Positions 25,890-32,842 of a stretch of DNA of 39,117 bases are shown here, in pieces. Position 1 is the stretch's first letter; each line of letters opens with the position of its first letter. The notes below the pieces were generated by a model, which saw nothing but the letters and a program-made list of their open reading frames with translations, was not told the origin of the DNA and made no database searches. The DNA comes from Oscillospiraceae bacterium (GTDB lineage Bacteria > Bacillota > Clostridia > Oscillospirales > Oscillospiraceae). The stretch spans positions 1 through 39,117 of the forward strand of contig JAHHSD010000015.1 in the NCBI GenBank assembly GCA_020025425.1, written 5' to 3'. The translations under genes and the position numbers were made by a program.

Positions 25890-26168
25890 TTAAAGGCTCT
25901 TGGGCAGGATCTTCTCCACGTCGGTGTGGGGTCTGGGGATGACATGCTGAGAAACGACCTCGCCCACATTGGCGGCGGCGGCAGCGCCGGCATCCACGGA
26001 GGCCTTGACAGCACCCACATCGCCGCGGACCATCACGGTCACCAGACCGGAACCGATCTTCTCATAGCCGATCAGGGCCACATTGGCGGCCTTGGTCATA
26101 GCATCGGCAGCCTCGATCGCGCCAACCAGACCCTTAGTTTCCACCATACCCAAAGCTTCGTTCGACAT
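25890..26168 (-). CDS. BMC-H shell hexamer protein, PduA-like (copy 2)
   Basis: Single-domain shell protein of 92 residues that forms hexameric tiles of the microcompartment facet. It begins EALGMVETKGLVGAIEAADAM and has the pore loop KIGSG, the GDVGAVKASVDAG helix and the HVIPRPHTDVEKIL end typical of PduA. It differs from the other PduA-like protein (30684-30962) at about 12 of 92 positions, mostly at the two ends, and shares the pore loop. ATG 26168 has TAGGAGGA upstream. Hairpins lie on both sides of the gene. Confidence 0.96.
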   Translation of the reverse strand: MSNEALGMVETKGLVGAIEAADAMTKAANVALIGYEKIGSGLVTVMVRGDVGAVKASVDAGAAAAANVGEVVSQHVIPRPHTDVEKILPKSL

Positions 26169-26202
26169 AATAATATCCTCCTAAAATTTTTATTTCATAT
26201 CT

Positions 26203-26224
26203 GGAGCGCAGATTTTCTCGCTCC
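26203..26224 (-). other. Short hairpin between metK and the second pduA-like gene
   Basis: GGAGCG (26203-26208) pairs with CGCTCC (26219-26224) around a 10-base loop in the 80-base gap. Weaker than the other intercistronic hairpins of the operon. Confidence 0.4.
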
Positions 26225-26248
26225 GTTTGTGTAACTTACCTGTTTGAT

Positions 26249-27448
26249 TCAGCGGGTTTTTTTCATGCCTTCCATCACGCCAGCCAGAAGCCAGGCTTTG
26301 TCGGTCTCCTCCCAGCGGAAGCCCTGATTCACCCTACCAAAATGTCCGTAGGCCGCAGTCTTGCGGTACTGGGGCCGTCTCAGATCAAGCTGGGAGATGA
26401 TATCTGCCACCTTGAACGAGAATACTTTCTTGACGATCTCCTCGATGTACCGGTCGGGCAGCTTTCCCGTGCCGAAGGTATTCACCGTAATGGCCTCCGG
26501 TTCCACCTGTCCGATGACAAAGGCGAGGGCAACCTCGCACCGCTTTGCCATACCCGCCGCTACTACATTTTTCGCCACATAGCGGGCCATGTAGGCGGCA
26601 GAGCGGTCCACCTTGGAGGGGTCCTTTCCGGAAAAGGCCCCGCCGCCGTGCTTTCCGATGGTACCATAGGTGTCGACCATCAGCTTGCGCCCGGTCACAC
26701 CGGTATCCGCAGCCGGACCGCCCATGACAAACCGGCCGGTGGGATTGACATAGATCCTGGTCTCCGGGGTCAGCCATTTGGGGTCCACCATAGGCTGGAT
26801 CACGATTTTCTTGATAAACGATTCCAGCATGCAGCGGGAAATCAGCGGGCTGTGCTGGGTGGAGACCACGATGCTCCGGATGGAGACCGGCTCTCCCGCC
26901 TCGTTATACTCCATCGTGACCTGAGTTTTTCCGTCCGGATAGAGGAAATGTGCTTTCCCCTTCTTGCGGACGTCGGCCAGATGCTGGGCCAGACGGTTGG
27001 CCAGGTCACAGGGCATGGGCATCAGGCTCTCGGTCTCATCCACGGCATAGCCGTACATGATACCCTGGTCTCCTCCGCCCAGTACCTCTTCCCCGTTCTC
27101 GTCTCCCTTTGTGACCCCCATGGAGATGTCCGGCGACTGGTTGTGGATGTTGGTCAGGATCATGCAGGTATCTGCATCAAAGCCCTTCCCCTTCTCCACA
27201 TATCCGATCTCCCGGATGATCTCCCGCGCCTTGGCAACCACATCCACCTGGCCCCGGGAGGTGATCTCACCGGCCAGCATCAGGGTGTTTGCAGAGGCCA
27301 TGACCTCCACTGCCACGCGAGACTTAGGGTCCTGCTCCAGATAGGCGTCCAGGATTCCGTCCGCAATCTGGTCACAGACCTTATCCGGATGACCCTCCGT
27401 CACCGACTCAGAGGTGACGAAATAGGTCCGCTCCTTCTGTTTTTCCAT
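26249..27448 (-). CDS. metK: S-adenosylmethionine synthetase inside the BMC operon
   Basis: Makes SAM from methionine and ATP. The 399 residues are full length. Family motifs are present: TSESVTEGHPDKVCDQIADGILDA at the N-terminus, GGGDQGIMYGYA (GAGDQG in most MetK as I recall), and GGGAFSGKDPSKVDRSAAYMARYVAKN. No amphipathic targeting peptide is visible. The gene sits 30 bases after aldehyde dehydrogenase 1 and before a shell gene, without a SAM riboswitch, so it is expressed with the compartment. The clear reason is supply of SAM to the radical activase of the diol dehydratase (inference). Whether the genome has another metK cannot be seen. Confidence 0.96.
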   Translation of the reverse strand: MEKQKERTYFVTSESVTEGHPDKVCDQIADGILDAYLEQDPKSRVAVEVMASANTLMLAGEITSRGQVDVVAKAREIIREIGYVEKGKGFDADTCMILTNIHNQSPDISMGVTKGDENGEEVLGGGDQGIMYGYAVDETESLMPMPCDLANRLAQHLADVRKKGKAHFLYPDGKTQVTMEYNEAGEPVSIRSIVVSTQHSPLISRCMLESFIKKIVIQPMVDPKWLTPETRIYVNPTGRFVMGGPAADTGVTGRKLMVDTYGTIGKHGGGAFSGKDPSKVDRSAAYMARYVAKNVVAAGMAKRCEVALAFVIGQVEPEAITVNTFGTGKLPDRYIEEIVKKVFSFKVADIISQLDLRRPQYRKTAAYGHFGRVNQGFRWEETDKAWLLAGVMEGMKKTR

Positions 27449-27478
27449 CTGTCCACCTGCTTTCTCGGCCAGGACCGC

Positions 27479-28792
27479 TCAGCGGATCGAGAAGCCGCTG
27501 GTCAGCGTGCATCTTCTCCGCCGGGTGAAATGTCTGGCCGTCGTAGTTCCCTCACCGGTGGCGGTGGCGATGGTAAAGCTGGTGTGTCCCTCTTTATCAA
27601 AACCAATGCCCATCATGGAAGGGCCGTTTTTCACAAAGACAGCTGTCTGCATCTTCTTGGCCGCCCGATTCAGCCGGTCGATGGACTCGGAGTGCAGGGT
27701 GGCCGTATGCTTGTAGCCCTGCTCCAGCTCCAGCGCGATCTCCAGTGCCTGGTCAAAGTCAGAGGCCTTGATCAGCGGGACCAGAGGCATCAGCAGCTCC
27801 AGGGTGGCAAAGGGATGCATCCGGTCGGTCTCGGCCACGATCAGGCGGACCGTGCTCTCGCAGGGGATGCCGGCCGCGGCCAGGATCTCGTTGGCGCTCC
27901 GGCCCTCCAGCTTCTTGTTGATCACGCCGTCCTCGGTGACCGCTGCGTGCAGCAGCTTGTCGATCTCCCGCTCATCTCTGATGTAGTAAACTCCGTTTTT
28001 CAGAAGCTCATAGATGAACCGGTCGGCCGCCTCAGCCACCACAACAATGCTCTTTTCCGAGGTGCACATCAGATTGTTGTCAAAGGATGCGCCCTGAACA
28101 ATGTCCCGGGCCGCCTTTGCCAGATCAGCGGTCTCATCCACCATGGCCACAGGGTTCGCGGGGCCGGCCCCGATCACCTTTTTCCCAGAGGTCATGGCCT
28201 GTCTCAGGGAGCTGCTGCCCCCTGTACACACGACCATGCTCACATCGGGATGGCACATGATTTCTGTGGTGAAGCCCATCATGCTCTCATCCAGGCTGAC
28301 CACCAGGTTATCAATACCGCACACATTGCGTACAGCCTCGCTGATCACAACCGTCAGGTACTGAGAGACCTTCATGGCTCTTGGATGGGGGCAGTGAATC
28401 ACCGCGTTGCCCGCCGCCAGCATTCCAATGGTGTTGCTGATCAGCGTGGCGCAGGGATTGGTGCACGGCTGGACTGCGCACACCACACCGAACGAGGACA
28501 GCTCGTACAGGGTCATGCCGTGGTCGCCCGTGTTGACCTCAGTGATGAGGTCCTCCACACCCGGGGTCTTTTCGATGGCAAGGCGGATCTTCTGTGCCTT
28601 GTCCTTCGCATTGCCCATACCGGTCTCCGCGACAGTCATTTCTGCCAACTGCTCGACGATCGGACGCAAAGCCGCCTTTACGCTGTCCACGATCTCCTGG
28701 CGCTCATTCAAAGTCAGCTCGGCATATCTGTTATAAGCACCTTTTGCGGCCGATACAGCATCGGTGACATTCGCATAAATGCCGCTTCTCAT
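27479..28792 (-). CDS. CoA-acylating aldehyde dehydrogenase without targeting peptide (PduP-like, copy 1)
   Basis: Aldehyde to acyl-CoA oxidation, as for the larger paralogue at 22872-24296. This copy has 437 residues from ATG 28792; a GTG at 28804 is rejected because it overlaps the AAGGAG site. The catalytic Cys243 is in GASFDNNLMC, and the end TLTSGFSIR matches PduP/EutE. The substrate-tunnel region reads QPCTNPCATLISN instead of the usual TPTTNP. No encapsulation peptide precedes the catalytic domain: the protein starts directly at residues equivalent to about 40 in the other copy. It may bind the shell through partners or handle a different aldehyde (inference). Confidence 0.92.
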   Translation of the reverse strand: MRSGIYANVTDAVSAAKGAYNRYAELTLNERQEIVDSVKAALRPIVEQLAEMTVAETGMGNAKDKAQKIRLAIEKTPGVEDLITEVNTGDHGMTLYELSSFGVVCAVQPCTNPCATLISNTIGMLAAGNAVIHCPHPRAMKVSQYLTVVISEAVRNVCGIDNLVVSLDESMMGFTTEIMCHPDVSMVVCTGGSSSLRQAMTSGKKVIGAGPANPVAMVDETADLAKAARDIVQGASFDNNLMCTSEKSIVVVAEAADRFIYELLKNGVYYIRDEREIDKLLHAAVTEDGVINKKLEGRSANEILAAAGIPCESTVRLIVAETDRMHPFATLELLMPLVPLIKASDFDQALEIALELEQGYKHTATLHSESIDRLNRAAKKMQTAVFVKNGPSMMGIGFDKEGHTSFTIATATGEGTTTARHFTRRRRCTLTSGFSIR

Positions 28793-28828
28793 CTTAATAT
28801 CCACTCCTTTTCATCTGAATCACAGGAT

Positions 28829-29092
28829 TCAGATGTCCATGGTATCGACAATTCCAATAATCGCCATGTCAATCACGGCCTGCTTTTTCTTCTCGTCTAC
28901 GCGGACAGATGAACCTTGGCCAATCAGAACCGTCTCGCCTATTCCTGCGCCCACATAGTCCACAGCCACTTCCTCGGAATCAATATAATCCCCTGCTCCA
29001 TTGATCCGTCTGACTATCATCAGCTTATATCCAACAAGGGAGTCATCTTTTCGGGTCGCTACGACTGTGCCGATTATTTTCGCCAAAATCAT
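28829..29092 (-). CDS. BMC-P shell vertex protein (EutN/CcmL/PduN family)
   Basis: Pentamer-forming protein of 87 residues that caps the vertices of the microcompartment. The start MILAKIIGTVVATRKDDSLVGYKLMIV and the segment DYVGAGIGETVLIGQGSSVR are the family signatures. It is the only BMC-P gene in the window. It lies between the tailed BMC-H and aldehyde dehydrogenase 1 and is essential to closing a polyhedral shell. Confidence 0.95.
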   Translation of the reverse strand: MILAKIIGTVVATRKDDSLVGYKLMIVRRINGAGDYIDSEEVAVDYVGAGIGETVLIGQGSSVRVDEKKKQAVIDMAIIGIVDTMDI

Positions 29093-29134
29093 ACTGTTTC
29101 GTTTCCTTTCGAAGAGTGTGCCGCCGCTTCAGGA

Positions 29135-29815
29135 TCAGGTGGCATTTGTGTCGCCGTTTTTGCTGCGCTTGGACTTGCTCTTTTTCCGTCCAGAATTCTT
29201 CTTGGACTGCTCCTTGGGAGCCGCCTTCGCCTCTTCAGGCTGTACCGCTTCCTCGGTCACGACAGGGGTTTCCTCCACCGCGGGGGCTGCTTCCTCCACT
29301 GCGGGGGCTGCTTCCTCCACTGCGGGGGCTGCTTCCTCCACTGCGGGGGCTGCTTCCTCCATTACGGGGGCCGCCGCCTCAACTGCGGCAGGCACCTCCT
29401 CCGCTGCTGCGGGTGCCTCCTCTGTCACGACGGGGATCTCCGGCGCGGGTCCTCCCGCGGTCTCCTCCTCTGTGGCCGCTATGTCTTCCTGCTCCACAGG
29501 GGACGGCTGAGGCTCGTCAGCCGCTTTCTCCTCTTGGGTCACGGGAGTGCAAAACATGCGCTCTATGTCATCAGAGGGCCTCGGAATGACTTTCCAGGAA
29601 ACCAGCTTCTGGTTCATTGTGCCAACCTGGCAGCCTGCGCTGACGGCCGCGTTGACCGCGCCCACATCGCCGACCACTTTGATGGTCATATAGCCCATGC
29701 CCTTGGCGGTTTCCAAACCCAGGAGCTGCACATTGGCGGCCTTTGACATGGCATCTGCCACTACCACAGCAGTGGACAGGCCCTTGATCTCAACCAAACC
29801 CAGTGCCTGTTTCAT
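29135..29815 (-). CDS. BMC-H shell protein with long repetitive charged C-terminal tail
   Basis: Shell-type protein of 226 residues. Residues 1-88 are a normal BMC-H domain (QALGLVEIKGLSTAVVVADAM, then a glycine-rich pore region KGMGYM, then VIPRPSDDIERMF). The rest is a disordered-looking tail in two parts. About 90-195 is acidic and Ala/Pro/Glu-rich, including about four copies of EEAAPAV. The last 30 residues are strongly basic (KEQSKKNSGRKKSKSKRSK). The tail is longer than the domain itself and resembles in placement, but not sequence, the extension of PduK. It could tether cargo or the shell to something else. ATG 29815 has AGGTG upstream. The neighbours are flavoprotein and BMC-P genes. 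Confidence 0.9.
   Translation of the reverse strand: MKQALGLVEIKGLSTAVVVADAMSKAANVQLLGLETAKGMGYMTIKVVGDVGAVNAAVSAGCQVGTMNQKLVSWKVIPRPSDDIERMFCTPVTQEEKAADEPQPSPVEQEDIAATEEETAGGPAPEIPVVTEEAPAAAEEVPAAVEAAAPVMEEAAPAVEEAAPAVEEAAPAVEEAAPAVEETPVVTEEAVQPEEAKAAPKEQSKKNSGRKKSKSKRSKNGDTNAT
29279..29362 (-). repeat. Four 21-bp tandem repeats coding EEAAPAV units
   Basis: Four head-to-tail units of 21 bases (29279, 29300, 29321 and 29342), with one to two differences in the outer units. They keep the reading frame of the tailed BMC-H gene and encode seven-residue units. Copy number may vary between strains. Confidence 0.9.
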
Positions 29816-29836
29816 CCTATCACCTCACGATCCATT

Positions 29837-30589
29837 TCATTTTAAAATGATATTCAAAAATTTTGCCCGGTCTCTTGCCAGATCTGTCACGATATCGTCC
29901 GGCTTCAGAGAGAGCACACCATTTACGGCCAGCTGCTCCACATTGGAGGCAGTGATGACCCGCTTCTTCCGGGAGGGCGCTGCTGCCTTCTCCGGCCGCG
30001 GTGCATCGGTCGAAGCTACTCCCATCTGTCGCCGCTGTGCGGCCCCGCCGATTTCTTCTGGCAGGCACAGCTCGACTCCGTACTCCAGGACCTGGCGCAG
30101 ATACTCCATGATCTTCGCCACATAGGCCGGGGCCTCCCGACCGGAAAAACGCTCCAGACCGGACCGCAGGAAGATCATCCTGCCCCCCTGCCTGATGCAA
30201 TCGGCAACCCAGGCCGTTTCAAAGGTATCGCTGATACACAGCGCGGTTTTGACCAGTGTATCCCGGCTTACCACCGGAAACACACTGACCGCCTGCTCCA
30301 GGTCGAACCGCTCCTGACCGGAGCGATACAGGATCCCTGCACAGGCGGCACATCGCTTCAGACTGCTTTCCCAGCTCTGTCCCTGCCATGTGGTGGGAAC
30401 CACCGGATAAATCCGATATGTCTGATTTCCTTCCATACTCAGAAGGAACTTCTCATACTCCTGATTCCAGTCATCCCCACAGACCATGTAGAGCGTCTGC
30501 TCTTTCTTCGGCTCAGCGCCCTGCTCCGCCTGAAGCTCCAGCAGGACCTGACGCACGATCTCTCTCAACCGCTCTTGGCTGATATTCAA
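29837..30589 (-). CDS. BMC-associated flavoprotein-like protein with targeting peptide
   Basis: Protein of 250 residues starting at TTG 30589 with GAGGTG upstream. The N-terminus (ISQERLREIVRQVLLELQAEQ) is an amphipathic helix of the encapsulation-peptide kind. The middle part (about 30-185) resembles the Flavoprotein family seen in glycyl-radical microcompartments, with FPVVSRDTLVKTALCISDTF and RMIFLRSGLERFSG. A basic linker leads to a C-terminal module (about 207-250) with VITASNVEQLAVNG and DDIVTDLARDRAK. The latter resembles a short motif found at the ends of several BMC proteins. The role, and whether FMN is bound, are not established. A redox or electron-transfer role is inference. Confidence 0.65.
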   Translation of the reverse strand: MNISQERLREIVRQVLLELQAEQGAEPKKEQTLYMVCGDDWNQEYEKFLLSMEGNQTYRIYPVVPTTWQGQSWESSLKRCAACAGILYRSGQERFDLEQAVSVFPVVSRDTLVKTALCISDTFETAWVADCIRQGGRMIFLRSGLERFSGREAPAYVAKIMEYLRQVLEYGVELCLPEEIGGAAQRRQMGVASTDAPRPEKAAAPSRKKRVITASNVEQLAVNGVLSLKPDDIVTDLARDRAKFLNIILK

Positions 30590-30606
30590 TTTCTACACCT
30601 CATTTC

Positions 30607-30644
30607 AAAGGACTCCCCTATCCTCCCGGATAAGGGAGTCCTTT
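30607..30644 (-). other. Intercistronic hairpin downstream of the first pduA-like gene
   Basis: AAAGGACTCCC (30607-30617) pairs with GGGAGTCCTTT (30634-30644), and the stem continues inward for about six more pairs with one mismatch to a 4-base loop. No U-tract follows on the - strand. Confidence 0.65.
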
Positions 30645-30683
30645 GCGGCGGCTGTGAACAAATCTCAGTCCGATCTGTTCTAA

Positions 30684-30962
30684 TTAGCCCAGATTGGGAA
30701 GGATCTTTTCGACATCCGTGTGAGGACGGGGAATCACGTGAGTGGAGACAACCTCGCCCACTGCGGCGGCAGAGGCGGCGCCTGCGTCCACAGAAGCCTT
30801 AACGGCACCCACATCGCCGCGGACCATCACGGTGACCAGACCGGAACCGATCTTCTCGTAGCCCACCAGAGTCACGTTGGCAGCCTTCACCATGGCATCA
30901 GCAGCCTCGATCGCGCCGACCAGGCCCTTAGTCTCAACCATACCCAATGCATCTGCGTTCAT
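30684..30962 (-). CDS. BMC-H shell hexamer protein, PduA-like (copy 1)
   Basis: Shell facet protein of 92 residues: ALGMVETKGLVGAIEAADAM, pore loop KIGSG, GDVGAVKASVDAG, HVIPRPHTDVEKILP. About 87% identical to the copy at 25890-26168, so the pair arose by a recent duplication or is kept alike by selection. The pore serine loop suggests passage of small polar molecules as in PduA. The start ATG 30962 has AGGAGGA upstream. It directly follows pduB, and strong hairpins lie in both flanking gaps. Confidence 0.96.
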   Translation of the reverse strand: MNADALGMVETKGLVGAIEAADAMVKAANVTLVGYEKIGSGLVTVMVRGDVGAVKASVDAGAASAAAVGEVVSTHVIPRPHTDVEKILPNLG

Positions 30963-31031
30963 ATCAGAATCCTCCTATTGAACGAATTTTTAGAATTTTT
31001 GGTGAGAAAATATCCGCTCTCACCGGGGCTT

Positions 31032-31064
31032 CAGCGCAGGGGCCCGGTACCGGGCCCCGCGCTG
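31032..31064 (-). other. Intercistronic hairpin between pduB and the first pduA-like gene
   Basis: A 20-base palindrome of G/C with a central GGTACC (31039-31058) is flanked by CAGCGC (31032-31037) and GCGCTG (31059-31064), giving a very stable stem with one bulge. No U-tract is present. Confidence 0.65.
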
Positions 31065-31071
31065 TTTTGAA

Positions 31072-31860
31072 TTAGATATAAGGTGTCGTAGTGGACTTGG
31101 GCTCGTCACCCAGGGCGCCCAGCATCTTCTTGCCGGACTCGATGGCGGCCTTCACAGCCTGACGGACAGCACCGGAGTCACCGGTAAAGGTCAGGATCAC
31201 CTCGTTGGAGTAGCTGGTGCCGCTGCTGGGGGAGCAATAGCCCACGACCTCAACATTGGCAGCCTTCACGGCGATATCGGCCAGCACGGCGCCGATGGCG
31301 GCGGGGCCGGCGCAGGTCATGCCGAAGGCCTTGCCAACAGGAGCGCCCAGAGCCTTCTCCAAGCAGTAGCTGGCGCGGGCGGTGTACTGGAACTCCAGAT
31401 GGCCGGCGTCGTTGGAATACACGTCGCCAAAATACTTGGGCAGAACCTGAAGGGCGATCTCAACCGCTCTTCTGGCGTCAGAGACATCGTCAGCGCCGAT
31501 GTAAATCAGGCTGCCGTGGCCGGCGCCGCCCTTGGTATCTCTGGGCAGCTCCACGGAGATGATCTCGGTGTTGGTAGCCTTCACGGCCTCATCAACAGCC
31601 CAGATCTGGGGGCCGGCGCCCACACGGCCGCCGATGATACCGATGGAACGGTACTTGCCCAGCTTCATCACGTCCACCAGCATGGGATCCACGCTGGCAA
31701 TCACCAGGCCAATGGTATCGCCGATGGCGGTACCCACAAACTCAGTCAGGCCAATTCCGTTGCAGCCTGCCTTGGCAGGCTCCTTGCACTCCACGGGGGC
31801 CTTGATGCCCAGCTCGTCAGAGACCTGCTTCATCACTTTCTCGATCAACTGCTGATCCAT
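31072..31860 (-). CDS. pduB: BMC-T tandem-domain shell trimer, PduB-like
   Basis: Shell protein of 262 residues with two fused BMC domains that forms pseudohexameric trimers. The whole sequence closely follows PduB: CNGIGLTEFVGTAIGDTIGLVIA, SIELPRDTKGGAGHGSLI (here ISVELPRDTKGGAGHG), DVYSNDAGHLEFQYTARASY and GDSGAVRQAVKAA. The N-terminal helix (MDQQLIEKVMKQVSDEL) is amphipathic; in PduB this part is known to help connect cargo and shell. ATG 31860 is chosen for its GGAGG site; the frame extends 13 codons farther upstream without one. It lies 28 bases after the activase gene. Confidence 0.95.
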   Translation of the reverse strand: MDQQLIEKVMKQVSDELGIKAPVECKEPAKAGCNGIGLTEFVGTAIGDTIGLVIASVDPMLVDVMKLGKYRSIGIIGGRVGAGPQIWAVDEAVKATNTEIISVELPRDTKGGAGHGSLIYIGADDVSDARRAVEIALQVLPKYFGDVYSNDAGHLEFQYTARASYCLEKALGAPVGKAFGMTCAGPAAIGAVLADIAVKAANVEVVGYCSPSSGTSYSNEVILTFTGDSGAVRQAVKAAIESGKKMLGALGDEPKSTTTPYI

Positions 31861-31888
31861 TCTTATTCCTCCATTCTTATCTTCACGC

Positions 31889-32806
31889 TCAGCCGCCAAT
31901 TATGCATTGGAGACCGTAGCTTTCCACAACCTGCTTGCATTCCTTCAGGTCCTCCGGATGCAGAGGCTTAATGTCCTTCAACAAATAGTCCCTGCCCAGA
32001 AGGTCGTACTTATTTTCGCCAAAGGTGTGGTAGGGCAATAGATGCACGGTACGAACACCTGTCAGCGTCCTTGCAAATTCCGCGATTTTGCGGATCGCAT
32101 CCACAGAGAAATTAAAGCCTGGAATTACCGGAACTCGGACAACTGTGTTCGAAATCTGGGAAATTCTCGGAGCATTTCTCAGGATCACCTCGTTGGTGCA
32201 TCCTGTAAATTTCTTGTGCTGCTCGGGATCCACCTGCTTGATATCCATCAGTACGGTGTCCACATAGGGGATCACCTGTTCGACTGCCTCAGCACTCGCC
32301 ATTCCTGTGGTTTCGATCGCAGTATTCCAGCCCTGTCCCTTGCAGGCCTTCAGCAGCTCCGCAGCAAAATCATGCTGGAGCAGCGGCTCGCCGCCGGACA
32401 GGGTGACGCCTCCGCCGGAGCGGCGGAACGTGGTGGCATCCTTTTTCAGCTCCTGGATCACCTGCTGCACGGACATGGTATGCCCCTTCAGCACCAGAGC
32501 TCCGCCCGGGCAGGCGTTGACGCACTCCCCGCATCCGACGCACAGATCATAGTTGATCCAGTGCGGATGCTGGGGCCCGATGGCTCCATGCTTGCAGATC
32601 GACACGCAGCGGCCGCATTGCAGGCAATCCTTTTTCTTGTACATCACAACAGGCTTAACCGACTGGGATTCCGGATTACTGCACCACTGACAGGAGAGGG
32701 GGCAGCCCTTCAAAAACACAATGGTGCGGATGCCCGGTCCATCGTGCAGAGAAAATCTCTGAATATCAAAGACTGTGCCCGTTAAATTGTAATTAATCGA
32801 GTCCAC
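31889..32806 (-). CDS. Glycyl-radical enzyme activase (radical SAM)
   Basis: Cleaves SAM with a [4Fe-4S] cluster to install the glycyl radical on the adjacent dehydratase. The protein has 305 residues from GTG 32806. The radical-SAM cysteines are Cys35, Cys39 and Cys42 (GCPLSCQWC). A ferredoxin-like insert gives two further clusters with Cys61/64/67/71 and Cys89/92/95/99, as in activases of glycerol/propanediol dehydratase and related enzymes. The GGEPLL motif contacts SAM methionine. The gene follows the dehydratase by 36 bases. No targeting peptide is visible; it may enter the shell bound to the dehydratase. Confidence 0.95.
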   Translation of the reverse strand: MDSINYNLTGTVFDIQRFSLHDGPGIRTIVFLKGCPLSCQWCSNPESQSVKPVVMYKKKDCLQCGRCVSICKHGAIGPQHPHWINYDLCVGCGECVNACPGGALVLKGHTMSVQQVIQELKKDATTFRRSGGGVTLSGGEPLLQHDFAAELLKACKGQGWNTAIETTGMASAEAVEQVIPYVDTVLMDIKQVDPEQHKKFTGCTNEVILRNAPRISQISNTVVRVPVIPGFNFSVDAIRKIAEFARTLTGVRTVHLLPYHTFGENKYDLLGRDYLLKDIKPLHPEDLKECKQVVESYGLQCIIGG

Positions 32807-32842
32807 ATTGAACTCCCTTCTCCGTTTGGTACGGACGCCTGC

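Noticed and set aside
27449..27478. SAM riboswitch upstream of metK
   Set aside because: The gap is only 30 bases, so there is no room for a riboswitch.
29279..29362. CRISPR-like or mobile repeat
   Set aside because: Units are direct, contiguous, 21 bases long and in frame inside a gene; there are no spacers.
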